This document shows positions 1-26,081 of a stretch of DNA of 64,000 nucleotides, one piece after another. The notes under the pieces were generated by a model. It had not been told where the DNA came from. It did not search any database and was given only the letters and a program-made list of their open reading frames with translations. Position 1 is the stretch's first letter. Each line of letters opens with the position of its first letter. Where the stretch lies: positions 5,456,001 through 5,520,000 of the forward strand of contig BSDZ01000008.1 of assembly GCA_030268105.1 (NCBI GenBank), read 5' to 3'. Both the position numbers and the translations under genes were made by a program. The stretch comes from Volvox africanus. Its lineage: Eukaryota; Chlorophyta; Chlorophyceae; Chlamydomonadales; Volvocaceae.

Positions 1-69
1 CACTTCCTCCGCATGGTCTGTTCCGTATCTTCATCTTTTCACTCCACCCCCCAAATCACCGGACCCACT

Positions 70-344
70 CTTGCCAAGTTTGCCCTGTTATGGTTTTGGT
101 GATTATCGCGTTTCACGTGACAGTACCGTACCAGGTCTCATCTAATATATGCACATACTCATCTTGGCCCCTCCCCCTCCTCCATTACACGACAGCTCTG
201 AGGGGCCCTCAGCTGCAGCTACGGACTTGGTTATTGTTGTCGTCTGGTCTCGCCTCCCTTCCCCACCCCTCCCATCCCCTTCCCACTCCGCCACCCGGCG
301 GTGTACCATCGCGGTGCTTCAGTATCTCTCCTCCTCAACAGCAG
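70..344 (+). repeat. Intron-resident dispersed repeat, copy 1
   Basis: About 275 bp that recurs at 8988-9275 with roughly 10 substitutions. It begins near cttgccaagtttgccctg and ends near cctcctcaacagca. It lies in the IMPL1 intron and stops 90 bp before the 3' splice site of the exon at 434. It contains a polypyrimidine-rich second half. No terminal inverted repeats or obvious target duplications were seen. Confidence 0.9.
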
Positions 345-433
345 CATTAACTCTCAATTTATTCGCGTTCCATCCCTTCCCATCTCCTCCATTCCCATCC
401 CCCCCTCCGCTCCCTGCCCTTCTCCTCCTTTAG

Positions 434-1404
434 GCCACAGAGCTCGTGTATTATGAGGATATGTGGCCGCAGCTGTCGGTTCTCCACAGGCAGTTCACGG
501 CCAAGTGCCGGGGGGTGCGCATGTCGGGAGCTGCGGCGGCAAACCTGTGCCACCTGGCCATGGGTAGGTGGGGTTGAGCGGCGCGGGGGGTGCTTTGCGC
601 GTTTTGCGAGGTACTAGGGTTGTGGGTTGTGGGGTTAGGGTTCCACTCACCCAGCCAGCCAACCAGCCAGCCAGCCAGCCGGTCATGTTAAACCGGAGTC
701 GTACATCAAATAGCCGCTACCAGTCCCTCTCCGGAGCAAACAAACCCTTTATATGGCATTTGACCACAGCCTCACACACGCACCACGACATTGTTGACAG
801 AATGGTTACTAATGGAACTTCATCCGCTTCGCTCGCCCCCTTACCTTCATGATGATACATGTACGGCATGAATTGACAGGCTGCATTGATTCGTACTGGC
901 AATACAATCTGAAACCGTGGGACGTGGCCGCGGGCCTTATCATCTTGGAGGAGGCTGGCGGCCGTGCCACGACCGGTGACGGTCTTGCGTACAGCGTCTT
1001 TGATCGTTCGCTGATTGCCACCAACGATGCCCTGTATGAAAAGGTATGTATATGTACGGCATCTTACCTGAGAGTGAGTGTGCGTGTTTTAGTGCACATA
1101 TAGAGACGTTTGTGACGCAGAGTTCTGCGAGATACGCATATATAATATAGGAACGCATTTGCAAATGCAAACGCACACGCACGTGCCACATCTGTGTGAC
1201 TTCTGCATCACATCCTACCCGGACCTTTTTGATACCTTATATGTCGTATATATCACCGCCATGGCCCGCTGTATGTCGACCTGCGTGCAGGTCCTCGCCG
1301 TGACGGAGCCGCAAACGTCCGCCATGCTATCCGAGGGTGTCAGCTTGTCGCCGTGGTGCGTGCCGAAGGGGTATCGAGTGCGCAGCGGCGCACAGCTGGA
1401 CTGA
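434..1404 (+). CDS. IMPL1: IMPL1-type inositol monophosphatase family protein, 3' three exons (5' end outside window)
   Basis: Mg-dependent, Li-sensitive phosphatase family; plant IMPL1 is a plastid enzyme acting on inositol and galactose phosphates. Three exons join in phase: 434-563, 880-1043, 1291-1404 (TGA 1402-1404), each with GT/AG borders. Exon 434-563 encodes RGVRMSGAAAANLCHLAMG, and the next begins CIDSYWQYNLKPWDVAAGL. Together these form the family's motif 2 region (W-D-x-A-A-G, whose Asp binds metal), followed by EEAGG and SVFDRS. The last exon ends LSPWCVPKGYRVRSGAQLD, which aligns with the short C-terminal tail specific to plant IMPL1 rather than to IMPL2 or animal IMPases. Motif 1 (the DxDGT metal site) and any transit peptide would lie upstream of the window. 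An intron-resident repeat (70-344) sits just before the first exon seen. The subgroup call comes from remembered family sequences, not a search. Confidence 0.92.
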
Positions 1405-1491
1405 CGGACAGACGGGCGGACGGACAGACGATCTCAGAGACAAGGTTATCATCCGCCTCACGATAAACAAATTTGGCACCTGGTCCGGTGG

Positions 1492-1496
1492 TGTAA
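1492..1496 (+). terminator. TGTAA poly(A) signal, IMPL1 gene
   Basis: TGTAA 88 bases after the IMPL1 stop codon. TGTAA is the usual polyadenylation signal in volvocine algae, and the short distance fits a compact 3' UTR. Confidence 0.6.
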
Positions 1497-4400
1497 CACC
1501 GATACAGTTGGACTGAACGTGAGGGGTTGGGTTAGGTCACAGGTAAGGTCCCAACGCATGAAGATGACAAGCAGCTGACTTATGGGGGCCCGGTTTGCAA
1601 CGCTTGCGGAAGACACGTCAGTGTGTTTCACCGTCCGTGAGGTTGAGTCACAAGAGAGCGGTACGACATCGTGGACACATGATGGACTGTATGATATCTC
1701 GTTGAGGAGCGGTTCATTCTTTAGGCCCACAAAAGTGGTGGAGGGAGGGAAGGTGTTAGAAAGGAAAGCGCCCTGCCCTCGCTATACTACTCCTTTCATC
1801 TTTCTCGTTCTCTCATACGTGTATCCATCATTCTCAACATGTTGCGGGAGGCAGGGAGGCAGGGAGGGAGGGGCTGCACACGAACGGCGTATGCGGGAGG
1901 CGGGGTTGAAAGATATTTGGCCATGGGAACCCCAACATGGGGTAGACTCCATTCGGCGGAGAGGGCGCTGTTTGGGGAGGCATGGAGGAAAGAAGAAACA
2001 GTAAGGTTGGGGTGCAGCACACACGTCTGCATGTGGTTTGGTATCAGACCAAGCTTTGAGAAAGGGCCTGCAGCGCCCCCGGTACTGTTCAGCGCTCATG
2101 GAGGGACATAAGGCAATGACAGCAGAGGGTTGCAGAAGACCTGCCGTTGCAAATTCGGTTATAAGTTGTACGTAAAGAACGCTGAAAGATTGGTCAAATT
2201 GCGTCCACAGCAATCACACAATCATGGCAATCATGACGACCGGACCGGACAGGGGCAGAAGGCGGCTGCAATTGCAGAACACACCACATAACGCATCAAA
2301 AAGAAAGTATTTTCGAGAGCGTTCAGAACCTGCTTTCAGAATCATGATTGCTTTCTCTGTCTCTTCTCACCCTATCCCACCCCGTTCGAAAGCGGTATAC
2401 TATCTGCATGGTTGACTGCTGGCTGGCTGCGTGCCTGGCGGCTGTGTGCCTCGACCAGCGAGCCCCGACCAGGCGTATACTTCGGAGAACACCTCCTCCA
2501 ACAATGGCTTCTCTAACTCTGCCTTCGTCAACAACAAGCTAGTGTGTTTGTGGCCATCATCATCATCATCATCATCGTCCTCATCCTCGTCGTCGTCGTC
2601 CTCGTCGTCCTTCAAGCCGCCGCCGGTTTCTTCGATGATGCGGTCGTTGACTCCGTCGCTGCTTGCAGTAGGAAGCGACGGAAGCGCTCCGGTGCCTCCA
2701 GTATAGGCGAGGGCCGGAACGCAAGGCCGACATTACCCAGCTGACCACAGGCCGCCATCTCGTCATCACCTGACAGTGGGCCCGGACATGCATACATATC
2801 AGGAAAACGAAATAATAATATGGCCGCCCTGTAACGGCCAATAGTTAATGACTGACGTTGTAGTAACAAACACCCGTAATAAAAAAATGGCCATGTTGTA
2901 ATTTATATGTGCGTTTAGAGACAGTGCGATGTGCATGTACGACATCAGCGCGGGCCTCAGCAGGCGTATTGCACTGGTTCGTATTTAGCAGGTGGAAGCG
3001 TTGCGCACCTCATCCCTGGCTTGCCTTCCCGTATTCGGAGCTGTCGCGTCTCCACCTGACTTTCTTGTTCGCTGAACCAACGGATCTGCTGGTGGTGGCG
3101 GGGTGGTGAGCCTGGATGGGGGGTGGGTGAGCCTGGATGGCGGCGTGGTAAGCCAGGACATTCAAAGCATGTCAGCACCTTCAGAGAGGGAGGGAGGAGG
3201 AATTGAAGCACCTGAAGACCCGGGATTGACAAAATCTTCAGTGAGTAAAATCGCAGCGAGTACGGATTGTTTTGATAATGAAAAAGCAACCAAAAACATG
3301 CTTGATTGCGGATACTTTCGAGCATCCACATTGCATGTGAGACGGTCTTTCCATCTGAAGATAGAAGGGGGCGTTCATCATGCCGGAAAGCTTGTGCCGA
3401 GCTTAAAGAGCTGGTTGGGATACCACACGGTGGGGGATCGTGGGGGGCTGAAAATCGTCTCCCCATGTGCTCATGTCATGTTTTTACACGACTCCCAAGC
3501 GATTGGAGTTTATTCTCGGCTCCTGGCCGTGCTGGATCGATAACTTAAGTGTATCCCAAGATAAAAAATTGAACTGGTGTACGACAGCCTGCACGGTACA
3601 GCCCCGATTATGTTCATGTTCAAAGAACATAAGGTTTCAGTTCCTCTCGTCCGCTAACAGAATGACTAGGATCCAGTCGCTGTTGACTGCAACCAGTGTG
3701 CAGCCTGCGATTCGAAATAATCGGAGCAAATTTAGAACTTTATCAATGGATAAACAAGAATATATGGTGAAATTAGTTAAATGGATAGGTATTGGACCAG
3801 TAGCGAACAATAAATGTGTAGGCCCAGGGAGACAGAAGTGCGGACCTGCCACATAGTATGCGCACATATAATGTCCCCATGGACTTGAAGTCCTTAATTT
3901 GAAGGCAGGCATGAGTTTTGTATCTGCCTGTCGTAGGGGAAGATAGGAAGTATGGTTCCAAGGTTTTGCAACGAATGTATGCAAAGTAATGACGAATTAT
4001 CAAAGAATTGTTCCAGTTCACAGAAAAGATGTCATAGGCTGAGTGGAGGTTGTGTTGCATGGTGCTGCAAAGTCCGCGACATTACAAGCGCCAAGTCGTT
4101 TCTTACAACCAATTTGAAACTTGTCTTGCCCCAAAGAAGGTAACAAAATTAGATGGTGGCGACCTATGTTTCTATATTAAGCGATAATACCACCGGGAAG
4201 CGGACACATTGCCGTGCATTTTCATCGACAGCTGCTGCGCTGAGGTAGAGTTTGCTGAGGGTATCAATTGGATGCAAGAGATTTTGTGGGGAATTCCCTT
4301 TTGCAGCAGGGCATTACTAGTTCAGGAAAGCTGAGTACTTTACTGTGATTGCGATTCCTTACGATTACAGCCGATTACTTTACAATCGTACATGATGGAC

Positions 4401-4620
4401 GAGAACACTGCCAATTGCAACTAGGAACTACGGTGCCCGTTTCAACATTAATTTGCCAAAGGCTGTCTTGTCTGAGCTCTGTCGCTCCCGAATCCGCTTC
4501 GTTAGGGATACCTATGTCGATCTGAATTAAGCTGAGGTCTTCCCTAAGTTAAGCCCCGGTTATAATGCAACCTCTTTAGCTTCAATGTCTTTTGCCTTGT
4601 GTCATAATCAAACTTAAAAG
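1497..4620. other. Intergenic region between IMPL1 and VPS54
   Basis: No gene could be supported. It holds an imperfect TCATCA/TCGTCG trinucleotide run (about 2550-2612), which can be read as poly-Ser on + or poly-Asp on -. It also has a G-rich tandem duplication of a ggtgagcctggatgg unit (3103-3145) and a TGTAA at 2896-2900. A + frame at 2431-2706 (start GTG or later) looks mildly coding-like but has no recognisable domain or partner exon. The last few hundred bases before 4621 should carry the VPS54 promoter and 5' UTR; no clear TATA box was identified. Confidence 0.5.
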
Positions 4621-18843
<14,223 letters not shown>

Positions 18844-19993
18844 GGACTACGTTTCCTGTGCCCAGGAACAGGTCAGAGGGAGGAGTGGTGCGGGTGATGG
18901 CGGGATTTCCTCTGGAGCGGTGCGGCTGCATGGCGGGCTGCGGTCGGCAAGAGGGGTATGTGTGTGTGTGGAGGGGGGAGGTTCTGCGTGGGTGTTTCAG
19001 GGTTTTGCCGACAGGATAAGGTGTTGCGAAGATGGCAGTCCCGATAGTGGAGTCTGCATATGGCTGTGGATAGTGTGCCGTGTCCTGAACCAAAGCGGTT
19101 GACGTAGGGGAGAGCAGATGTTGAGTGGCAGACCCGACGGGGCGGGGGGGCACGATGGGTGGAACCGGTCTTCAGAAAGGCGCACGTCAGCGGTTGGGGA
19201 GGGGGTTAACCCGGGTATACGGGGCGACAGGAGACGTGCTTTGCCACACTTGAAAATGGTTACCTGTGATGTATCGACGCTCCTGTGTTAGGTTTTAGTG
19301 GGAGGATGAGGGAGAGGTGGATTTTAGATGAAGAGGTAGATATTGCACTTTGACTGCAGCGATTGAGTGGGGGTTACAGGGGCTGCCGCATGTGTGTGTG
19401 TATCTGTATGTTGGCGTATGTGGGGTTGCAGGATGGTTGAGATGGGCAATGGGTTCTGCTCTTGGTACGGGGATAGTCCAGAGGTTTGAAGGGAGCAGTG
19501 AGCTCGCTCACCAGATACCTGGACAATGAAACACCTGCCACACGATTCTAGGAATTCGGGATTCGGCCCCGCAGGCGCCATCAGCAACCGCTGACGTGAC
19601 GTTTATGTTCACGATGGTACTGGATGACGTTTTGATTACGCGCTTGATGAGTTTTGGACGTTCGAATTATAGACCTTGTTGTCAAAGTGAGAGGTGTTCT
19701 GCGTTTTGTGTTGGTGTTGGTTAGCGGTGTTCGCGATAAAGCGCATAACATAGAAGGAAAGGGCAAGCCTTGCAATTGCAGTTGGCGTACAGACGAGGAC
19801 TGCTGCAAGAGGGGGCAGATGTAGGTGCAGGCACCGAATAGGGCGCAACAGGCATCACGGCAGGGGACTTAGTTTAAAGCTGATGCTGTGAATCGGTTAA
19901 ATGTCTACGGCTGTATGCAAAGTGCTGGGTACTTGCGACGGACACCCTTTCCTGGATAACCGCAGTGAAGGATTCGTTGGGATTGGGCGCCAG

Positions 19994-19998
19994 TGTAA
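19994..19998 (+). terminator. Possible TGTAA poly(A) signal for VPS54
   Basis: First TGTAA downstream of the VPS54 stop, 1,151 bases away. This is a long distance, so the call is weak. Confidence 0.3.
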
Positions 19999-21906
19999 TC
20001 GGTATGAGTTGTGCATCCACCACAGTAATCAAGAGCTGTTCGTCATCTGTTGCACCTTGCTTGCGGTTTTCAATTCCACTCATGATCAGCTCTGCGAGCT
20101 GTTTCAGCGCTCCGATCAGGTGAGCTCCCCTAAGGATACCTTGTTTTCACTTCAATCCACGTTGGTTAGCGACTACCGTGCAGGCGGGTATGCCGCTTCC
20201 TCTTACCAACCGCTTTGTTGACATTACAGCCAAGGCGCCTGCAACAACTCAGGTAACCTTACCGGGACTCTGTTACGTGCTTCTGACCAGAAAGACGACT
20301 TCCATGTGCACAGTATCGAGTACCCGATCGAGTATAAGCATCAATTTAGGGGGGTGAACGTTTCATGCCGCAATGACCCCTGTTGGACTCAGAGCCCCGC
20401 TGGACCACAATGTCGTGGAATAAGGTCAGTCTGGAGGAGCATGGGCTTACGGGGTCATAAATCCGTCAGGGTGTGCATTCGACCCTTATGCAATCACCCA
20501 TCTCCGTCATCTGTGGATTGGCAGAGATGCTTGACAGCCATGATGATGAAAACAACCGTCGATAGCAAAAACCCCAGGCAGAGGGAAAACCGTCACTCTC
20601 TTCGCTACCCGTATCTAAAAGTGACCAAGTTGGCTATCCGAGGGTAGTGCATGTTGGTCTCGATTGGACCACCATGCTAGCACAAGTGACGTGGCGTGTG
20701 ACGTGGCTTCACTTGAAAGGCATAAGCGTGTGACGTGCTCCACCGCATCATCACACGCAGACCCAGACGATGTGGTTCCACGCAGACCATCGCTTCATAA
20801 ATGCCCCAACACAAGTCCCCCAATTAGTAACGGGACATCCAGCACCTAACTAGATGAAGAATGCCGTAAGAGCAGGGGCAGTCCCAACGTGTGGGGGGAC
20901 ATGCCAGCAGAGGGCCAGCTGCACAGGCGCCAGCCGAGTCTCCACGTCAATATCTTAGCTTTCAATTACTGCCGCGGCCATATGACAGCTTATACACGAG
21001 GAAGTAAGGAAGAAGAGCATGAGGGATCAGAAGTGCAGATCCCCTATTTTGTTTAATCATATGGCCATACGGAAGGATTCGGACAAGCAAAGCCGCAGCA
21101 GCCTGACCACATTTCCGTAGCCATAACGTGAGCCTGAGTAGGGAACCTCTGAGAAACCCTTTCCAAACGATTTAATGTGATGTAACGCAAAATTTACCGT
21201 CTTTCGTCAGATTACGTCCCATGAGCTATTTTGGTTCGCCGGTCCTGCATAATGGTGTCATCGACCGGTACTTAAGTTCGTCCTTTTAACGCCTCTCAAA
21301 GTCCTCTCAACGCCGCCTCCGGTTAGAAAGCTTCGGCAGGAAAGACGAGCATCGGAGGCTCATAACAATCTGAAACGTGCATAAAGCAGACTACGCAAGT
21401 TATGGGCCCTAGTAGAGCAAGTTGCTGACCCTCAACCAACAAATCAACTGCCGTCGCTCCTTCATAAGGATTCTAACTGGTGACTGCTAACCGTGAAGCG
21501 CGCAACAGCCTGCTACAGCTAAACAACACCGCTTTTAAAGCGTTCGTTCGTTCGTTCGCGGTTCATCATAGAGATGTCCAGCTTAACATCACCAGACGCC
21601 ACTCCTCTGGGCGGGTCCAAACTCAGCATGTTAGGATATTTGAAAATAACTTAAAAAGACGCTAACCCCACCACAAACGACGGGAAGATGTAACCGCCAA
21701 GAAATCTCAATGCCTGGACCCATATGCATTTTATTTCCAAAAAGCAGTTCGATCGCTGGAGTCGGTGAAAGAGGTGTACGATGCAATGAGCCTTCGACGT
21801 CTCTGAGATATCCCATCTAAGCAACAACACTCAGTACGTTGATTTAAGCGCTCCGGCTTCTGTCCTGCTTAACCGTGAACAATTAAATGCATTTCCTTCC
21901 ATTTCC

Positions 21907-21911
21907 TTACA
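21907..21911 (-). terminator. Possible TGTAA poly(A) signal for the glycosyltransferase-like gene
   Basis: TGTAA on the minus strand about 550 bases after the stop codon. A second TGTAA (22467-22463) overlaps the stop codon itself and is too close to be the only signal. Confidence 0.35.
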
Positions 21912-22462
21912 AGCAAATGGACGGGTCAGCAGTATTGGCGGATTGCAATCGAACGTTTGTAACCCATGCGTGTATCCACAAGCTGTACACAAGGACGCAA
22001 CGCCGCATACCCAAGGGATGCTTTTTGCGGGTCCGGTGCCCAGGTCTGTGAGCCCGGCGAGGCGCAAAGCAAAAAGCCATGCGGCATCAAGCGGAACACA
22101 GGCCCACCCTTTTGTAAACACGCAACTGGCATGCAGTTCACCTGAGGCCACACAAAAGCGCCCGGCGTGTAGATCCAAGGGCTTCTGCTTAAAGAGATTC
22201 ATTAAGGGCGATAAGTAACCGATGGTGCCTGTTATCACGACGTCTAGGTCATCAACAAGCATCCTTTGTCACCTCCTTTCTACCACATGCTGGCCATGCT
22301 ATGGCCCAGCCATCGTTGCACGAACCTACAGACGCGCATCCGTTGGCTGGGGATGGACGGAAGCCTGAGCAACTCTTGCACCTTCCATAATACCTCCTAG
22401 AAAACCTCAGGCAGCCGAACAGCCCCGTTCGGGACGCTCACACGCGCAAATGCCCGCGCGTC

Positions 22463-23701
22463 TTACAATCCATATGACTTCGCATGCTCAGGCGCATCGT
22501 AGCGACACTCCGAGATGTGTCCAACCTCATAGCCCGTATACACAAAGCCCACCGCGCGAAGTAACAGCAGCATCAGGCGACTGGGACAGCAACACTGGTC
22601 TGCGCGTAAAAGCCTCATCATCCTCACTGTGGTCTGGCCGAAGGGGTGCCGCACCCACGTCTTGCGTTGCTCGAGGAGCTGTGACTGGGGATAATGTTGC
22701 CGCACCCAGCTGATGTACGACGCATATTCGCTGAAACCCAGATCAGCCGTGTGAGGGTCCACGGCCCTCAAGATGCGCCATACCCAATCTAGATGCCCTT
22801 CGCCTCCATCTGACAACGCTTTCAGAAACTCTCGGAGATAGGGTTTGTAGACGACCATCCAATGCGTCACAAAGGACGTGCCATCTGGGGCGAACTCCAG
22901 GCTGCGCTTCGTGAGGCGCTGGAAGCTTGCTATGTAGCCGGGGGCTACGGAGCCCCCGATGTTGACGAGCGTCTGGATCTGAATTTGGCCCGCAAAGGAG
23001 GCGGCAGCGGAGCCGTCGTCGCTGCTGAGGGTCCGGTCGCCGTTGCGCCAGAGCAGCTGCACTGGCGAGAGCAGGACCATGTCGAGATCCCAGATGACGT
23101 AGTATTCCGATAGGCCCGGGAGCGCTAAGATGGATCCTAACTTGATAAATTGCTGCATATACCATCCGGCCAGATCGCGGCCTTTGACCTGCTTGTGCTG
23201 GTCGACGCCGACGCTTCGCTGCAGGAAGTCACCGACGCGGTCAAGGGTGAGACCTTCCACGAAGGCATCCTGAAGGTGGCAGACAACGTTGGGCGCGAAG
23301 GCGTCGAAGACTCTGCACTTGTCGATGCTGGTGGTCACGATATGGATGGTGCGGGGCTGGAGATAGCGATTCAGGGAGGCGACCGCTTCACGTGTGACGC
23401 AGCTGGGCTTGAGCGACACAGCCACCACATCGATAGGATCGTGGTCAACGTGGCCAGAATGCAGCACTTTCACGCGAGAGCTGACGCGGATAAAAAAAAC
23501 CAAGAGGCACAGCGCCAGGACGCCCGCGAAAATCCATTTGAAGGCTCGCCTGCTATGAGGCCGGCGACGCCTACTGACTGAGGGATAGGAAGTACTAGGA
23601 CTGCCATGGGTAGGTTTCGGCGATAAGACGCGAACCTCCAGATCATTGGAATCGGGAGGAAGCTGTTTTAACTGATACGAGGTGCGATAAGAGGGACCCA
23701 T
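22463..23701 (-). CDS. Intronless type II membrane glycosyltransferase-like protein (DUF6492-like), 412 aa
   Basis: Single open frame, ATG 23701, TAA at 22465-22463. The N-terminus is short and cytosolic, with a basic stretch (SRRRRPHSRR, 43-52), then one membrane segment (about 54-72) and a luminal domain: the layout of a Golgi glycosyltransferase. The region GWYMQQFIKLG (179-189) followed by YYVIWDLDMVLLSPV (200-214) matches the general pattern of nucleotide-sugar-dependent enzymes. D205-L-D207 would be the metal-binding DxD. It resembles the DUF6492 family, and donor and acceptor are unknown. Unlike its intron-rich neighbours it has no intron, which suggests a retrocopy or transfer, or simply a single-exon gene. 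It is isolated, with no functional neighbour. Confidence 0.78.
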   Translation of the reverse strand: MGPSYRTSYQLKQLPPDSNDLEVRVLSPKPTHGSPSTSYPSVSRRRRPHSRRAFKWIFAGVLALCLLVFFIRVSSRVKVLHSGHVDHDPIDVVAVSLKPSCVTREAVASLNRYLQPRTIHIVTTSIDKCRVFDAFAPNVVCHLQDAFVEGLTLDRVGDFLQRSVGVDQHKQVKGRDLAGWYMQQFIKLGSILALPGLSEYYVIWDLDMVLLSPVQLLWRNGDRTLSSDDGSAAASFAGQIQIQTLVNIGGSVAPGYIASFQRLTKRSLEFAPDGTSFVTHWMVVYKPYLREFLKALSDGGEGHLDWVWRILRAVDPHTADLGFSEYASYISWVRQHYPQSQLLEQRKTWVRHPFGQTTVRMMRLLRADQCCCPSRLMLLLLRAVGFVYTGYEVGHISECRYDAPEHAKSYGL

Positions 23702-25849
23702 TGAACTGTTCCATCCTGGTTATTAAGAAGATCTTTGAAATCCTCTGTGCAAGTAATAACTTCAAACTATTCCATGCGCCGAAGCTAAAGTCGCTACCGT
23801 ACGATGCAGGTTCTGCTCGTCTGCTCGTTCGATGTCTTACTAGTTGGCTGAGTACCAAACTGACATATAATATCATTTTACCCTTTAATGAATAACCTTT
23901 GAGGACATTTGCTGATCTCATGTAATTCTGTATCATTTAAATTGAATTTTACAACACAGTGTAGTTTTCCGCAGTGGCCATACACTCAAAGCACGCAAAA
24001 GTTGATCCAAAATTTCTTTTTGTATAGCCCAATGAGGTCTGTAGGGCGGTTTGGTTTGTGTCTTCCTTACAACTCGGCAGCACAATACTTTGCCTGCAAG
24101 CACAGCATCAGTTGGGCCCGCCCGTTAACGGTGGGACAGCTAGGACAACAAGATGTAGCCGGAGATCCGGGGGCCAAGCCGAACAACATTGAAGTTGACG
24201 AACCGACGGACAGCGTAATGCGTGCACCGTGCCTCCGGCCTGGAAGCATACGTGCAGCTAAGCTATGCAGCCTCACAGGACTCTGCTCTCGGACAAATGT
24301 CAACATTATCAACACAAATATGCGTTGCCCGAACTGCTTGTTAGCCCATCTGGAAGAAGACAAACCCGTTACCTTCTTCCCCGCTGTCCCCATAGACAAC
24401 ACAGTTCGCCTCATGCACCGCCTAGCTTACATGTATCAGTTTGCACCTGAATTGCGGTATATCCCGGCAGCCAAGTTGGCCGTCATACAAGCTCCTTCAG
24501 TACCATGATTCTATTTGTCAGCCGTATCCTATTGAACCTCTCTGACCCGGACATCATCATCTTCACTTCTCCAGATAATTCCAGTTTATGGAGCTCAAGC
24601 GTGTACACGCCTTGGAGCAGAAGCAGGAAGTAGCATGGTCCGCACGACCGCCCCAGTTAAGGGTTGGGCACAGGCCTGACTACAATCGCGTTACCGGCAG
24701 TGCTGGCAGACTAGGCTAGATAATGATGACCTTGTAGACGACCAGGCCAGGCCAGGCGAGTATGTTTTGAATTTCCAGATTGGTGCCTGCTTTTTAAGGC
24801 CCCGGGTATTGTTTTGTGCAGTGCATTGTCAGGATGCTGATACAGACCACCTGGGTCGTGTCATGTCAGTCCATAAACGTTCCTATGCATGGGATTTAAC
24901 TGGTTTGCACGACGTGTGCGTATGTGTTCTTGGGAAGGGACATAGACAGATTCCATGTAGCTTAGCAATAGGGTCATATATTTCTATACGGGTAGGTGAA
25001 GAACTGCAGCAGTTGATGACCGCAGGGTTGCGCCGCGTGGAGTTCTGGTTATCGGTAATCCTTAGGATAGGGCGACAGCGGGCGGTGAACGTACGCACAT
25101 AGCTACATACCTACATTCCGTGTTCTGCAAGCGACCTGTCGCGACCTTGTGTGTACTCAGGGTTGCGTCTTCGTTCAGAGCAGTTACATGGCCAGGAGCT
25201 TGTAGTAAAATAGTGCATAATTTAGTGCTTGGGGTATCAAGGGTTGAGCCAGCAGGGATGTTCTCTGTGATGCGTTCTCAAGCAAGGCACGTGCGCACAC
25301 GTTGTGGCGACTGGTCAGCTACAGGTCACTCCTAAGGGCAGGAGGTTTAGACTCAGGCCTCGTGTGTATGCCTGGAGGCTTCGTCAGGGCTTGTGCCTGT
25401 AAGCTGGTGTATGGACTCGCAGCGCGTGACATACCCCCAACCTACGTGCAAGTGGCACTGTGATAGGGTGCGGAACGCTGTTCCGAGCGCTACATTTTTT
25501 TCTTTTGGGTGTGTTGTTGTGCTGTGATATAAAATAAAGTATAGGATATCCGTCCCGCTTTTCGCGGCTGCGTGAAAGTGCATGGCGTGCTTATAGGGCT
25601 CCATGGGGTGCGACATTCTCCTCTGCTCCTGGCCGCCATACAGGTCGGCCCCTCGTATTTCCGTTAAGAGGGACGGCGCGCGTACGGCGTGTGATTTATT
25701 AATATAATAGTGTATTTATAGGGGTGGCTGTTGGTCATGTATTGGTCCGTTGTCTGGTGCTCGTGCGTCTGAAGCGTTTAGTCAAAGTAGATAGCTGAGT
25801 ATCAGAGTGATTGATATTATACATGTTCCTGCACGCCCGAAACCACTCC
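23702..25849. other. Intergenic region upstream of the glycosyltransferase-like gene
   Basis: A + frame at 23909-24508 (199 codons) is the longest, but it lacks recognisable motifs and I do not call it a gene. From about 24.7 to 25.6 kb the + strand is G/T-rich. The minus-strand gene's promoter should lie just above 23701. Confidence 0.45.
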
Positions 25850-25935
25850 AAAAGCGTGTACACCGTATCTCGTCCTGTCGACGTTGCTAGCAAAGAACTT
25901 CTCCTAACCTCCCTATGGCAGGCCAGGAACTCGCT
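25850..25935 (-). mobile_element. Possible short LINE fragment
   Basis: The segment ccactccaaaag...gcaaagaacttctcctaacc resembles 27286-27340 (cactccaaaag...gcaaagagctattcttacc), which lies next to a clear LINE remnant. On the minus strand it reads like the variable region before the C-terminal LINE motif. Weak support. Confidence 0.35.
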
Positions 25936-26000
25936 ACGCCGCGGGAGCTAATGGGACAAATCATTCCTTTGGAATTTAATAATAGAGATCCCTAATAATC

Positions 26001-26081
26001 ATGTAAAAAGAATACTACGTCGCCGATGCTGCCATTGTAATTTGCAACGGCAGCAGCGGCGATGTAGTATTCTTATTACAT
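26001..26081. repeat. 81-nt near-perfect hairpin (37-bp arms, 7-nt loop)
   Basis: Arm 26001-26037 pairs with 26045-26081: one G-U pair and three mismatches in 37 positions, with a taatttg loop. It could be a small foldback or MITE element, or a miRNA-like precursor. No clear target duplication. Confidence 0.9.

Larger units (their letters stand above)
18844..22462. other. VPS54 3' flank and intergenic region
   Basis: The first TGTAA after the VPS54 stop is at 19994-19998, so the 3' UTR may be about 1.15 kb. Open frames at 19901-20221 (+) and 21831-22262 (-) have no recognised domain; the latter probably lies in the 3' UTR of the minus-strand gene that follows. Three TGACGTG motifs occur within 20687-20737. 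Nothing else was identified. Confidence 0.5.

Noticed and set aside
2431..2706. 91-codon frame with poly-Ser run
   Set aside because: Mainly a trinucleotide run; no domain, no partner exons, and the minus strand is equally open.
23909..24508. 199-codon plus frame
   Set aside because: No recognisable motif, mixed composition and no TGTAA close by. A CPNC pair alone is not evidence of a zinc finger.
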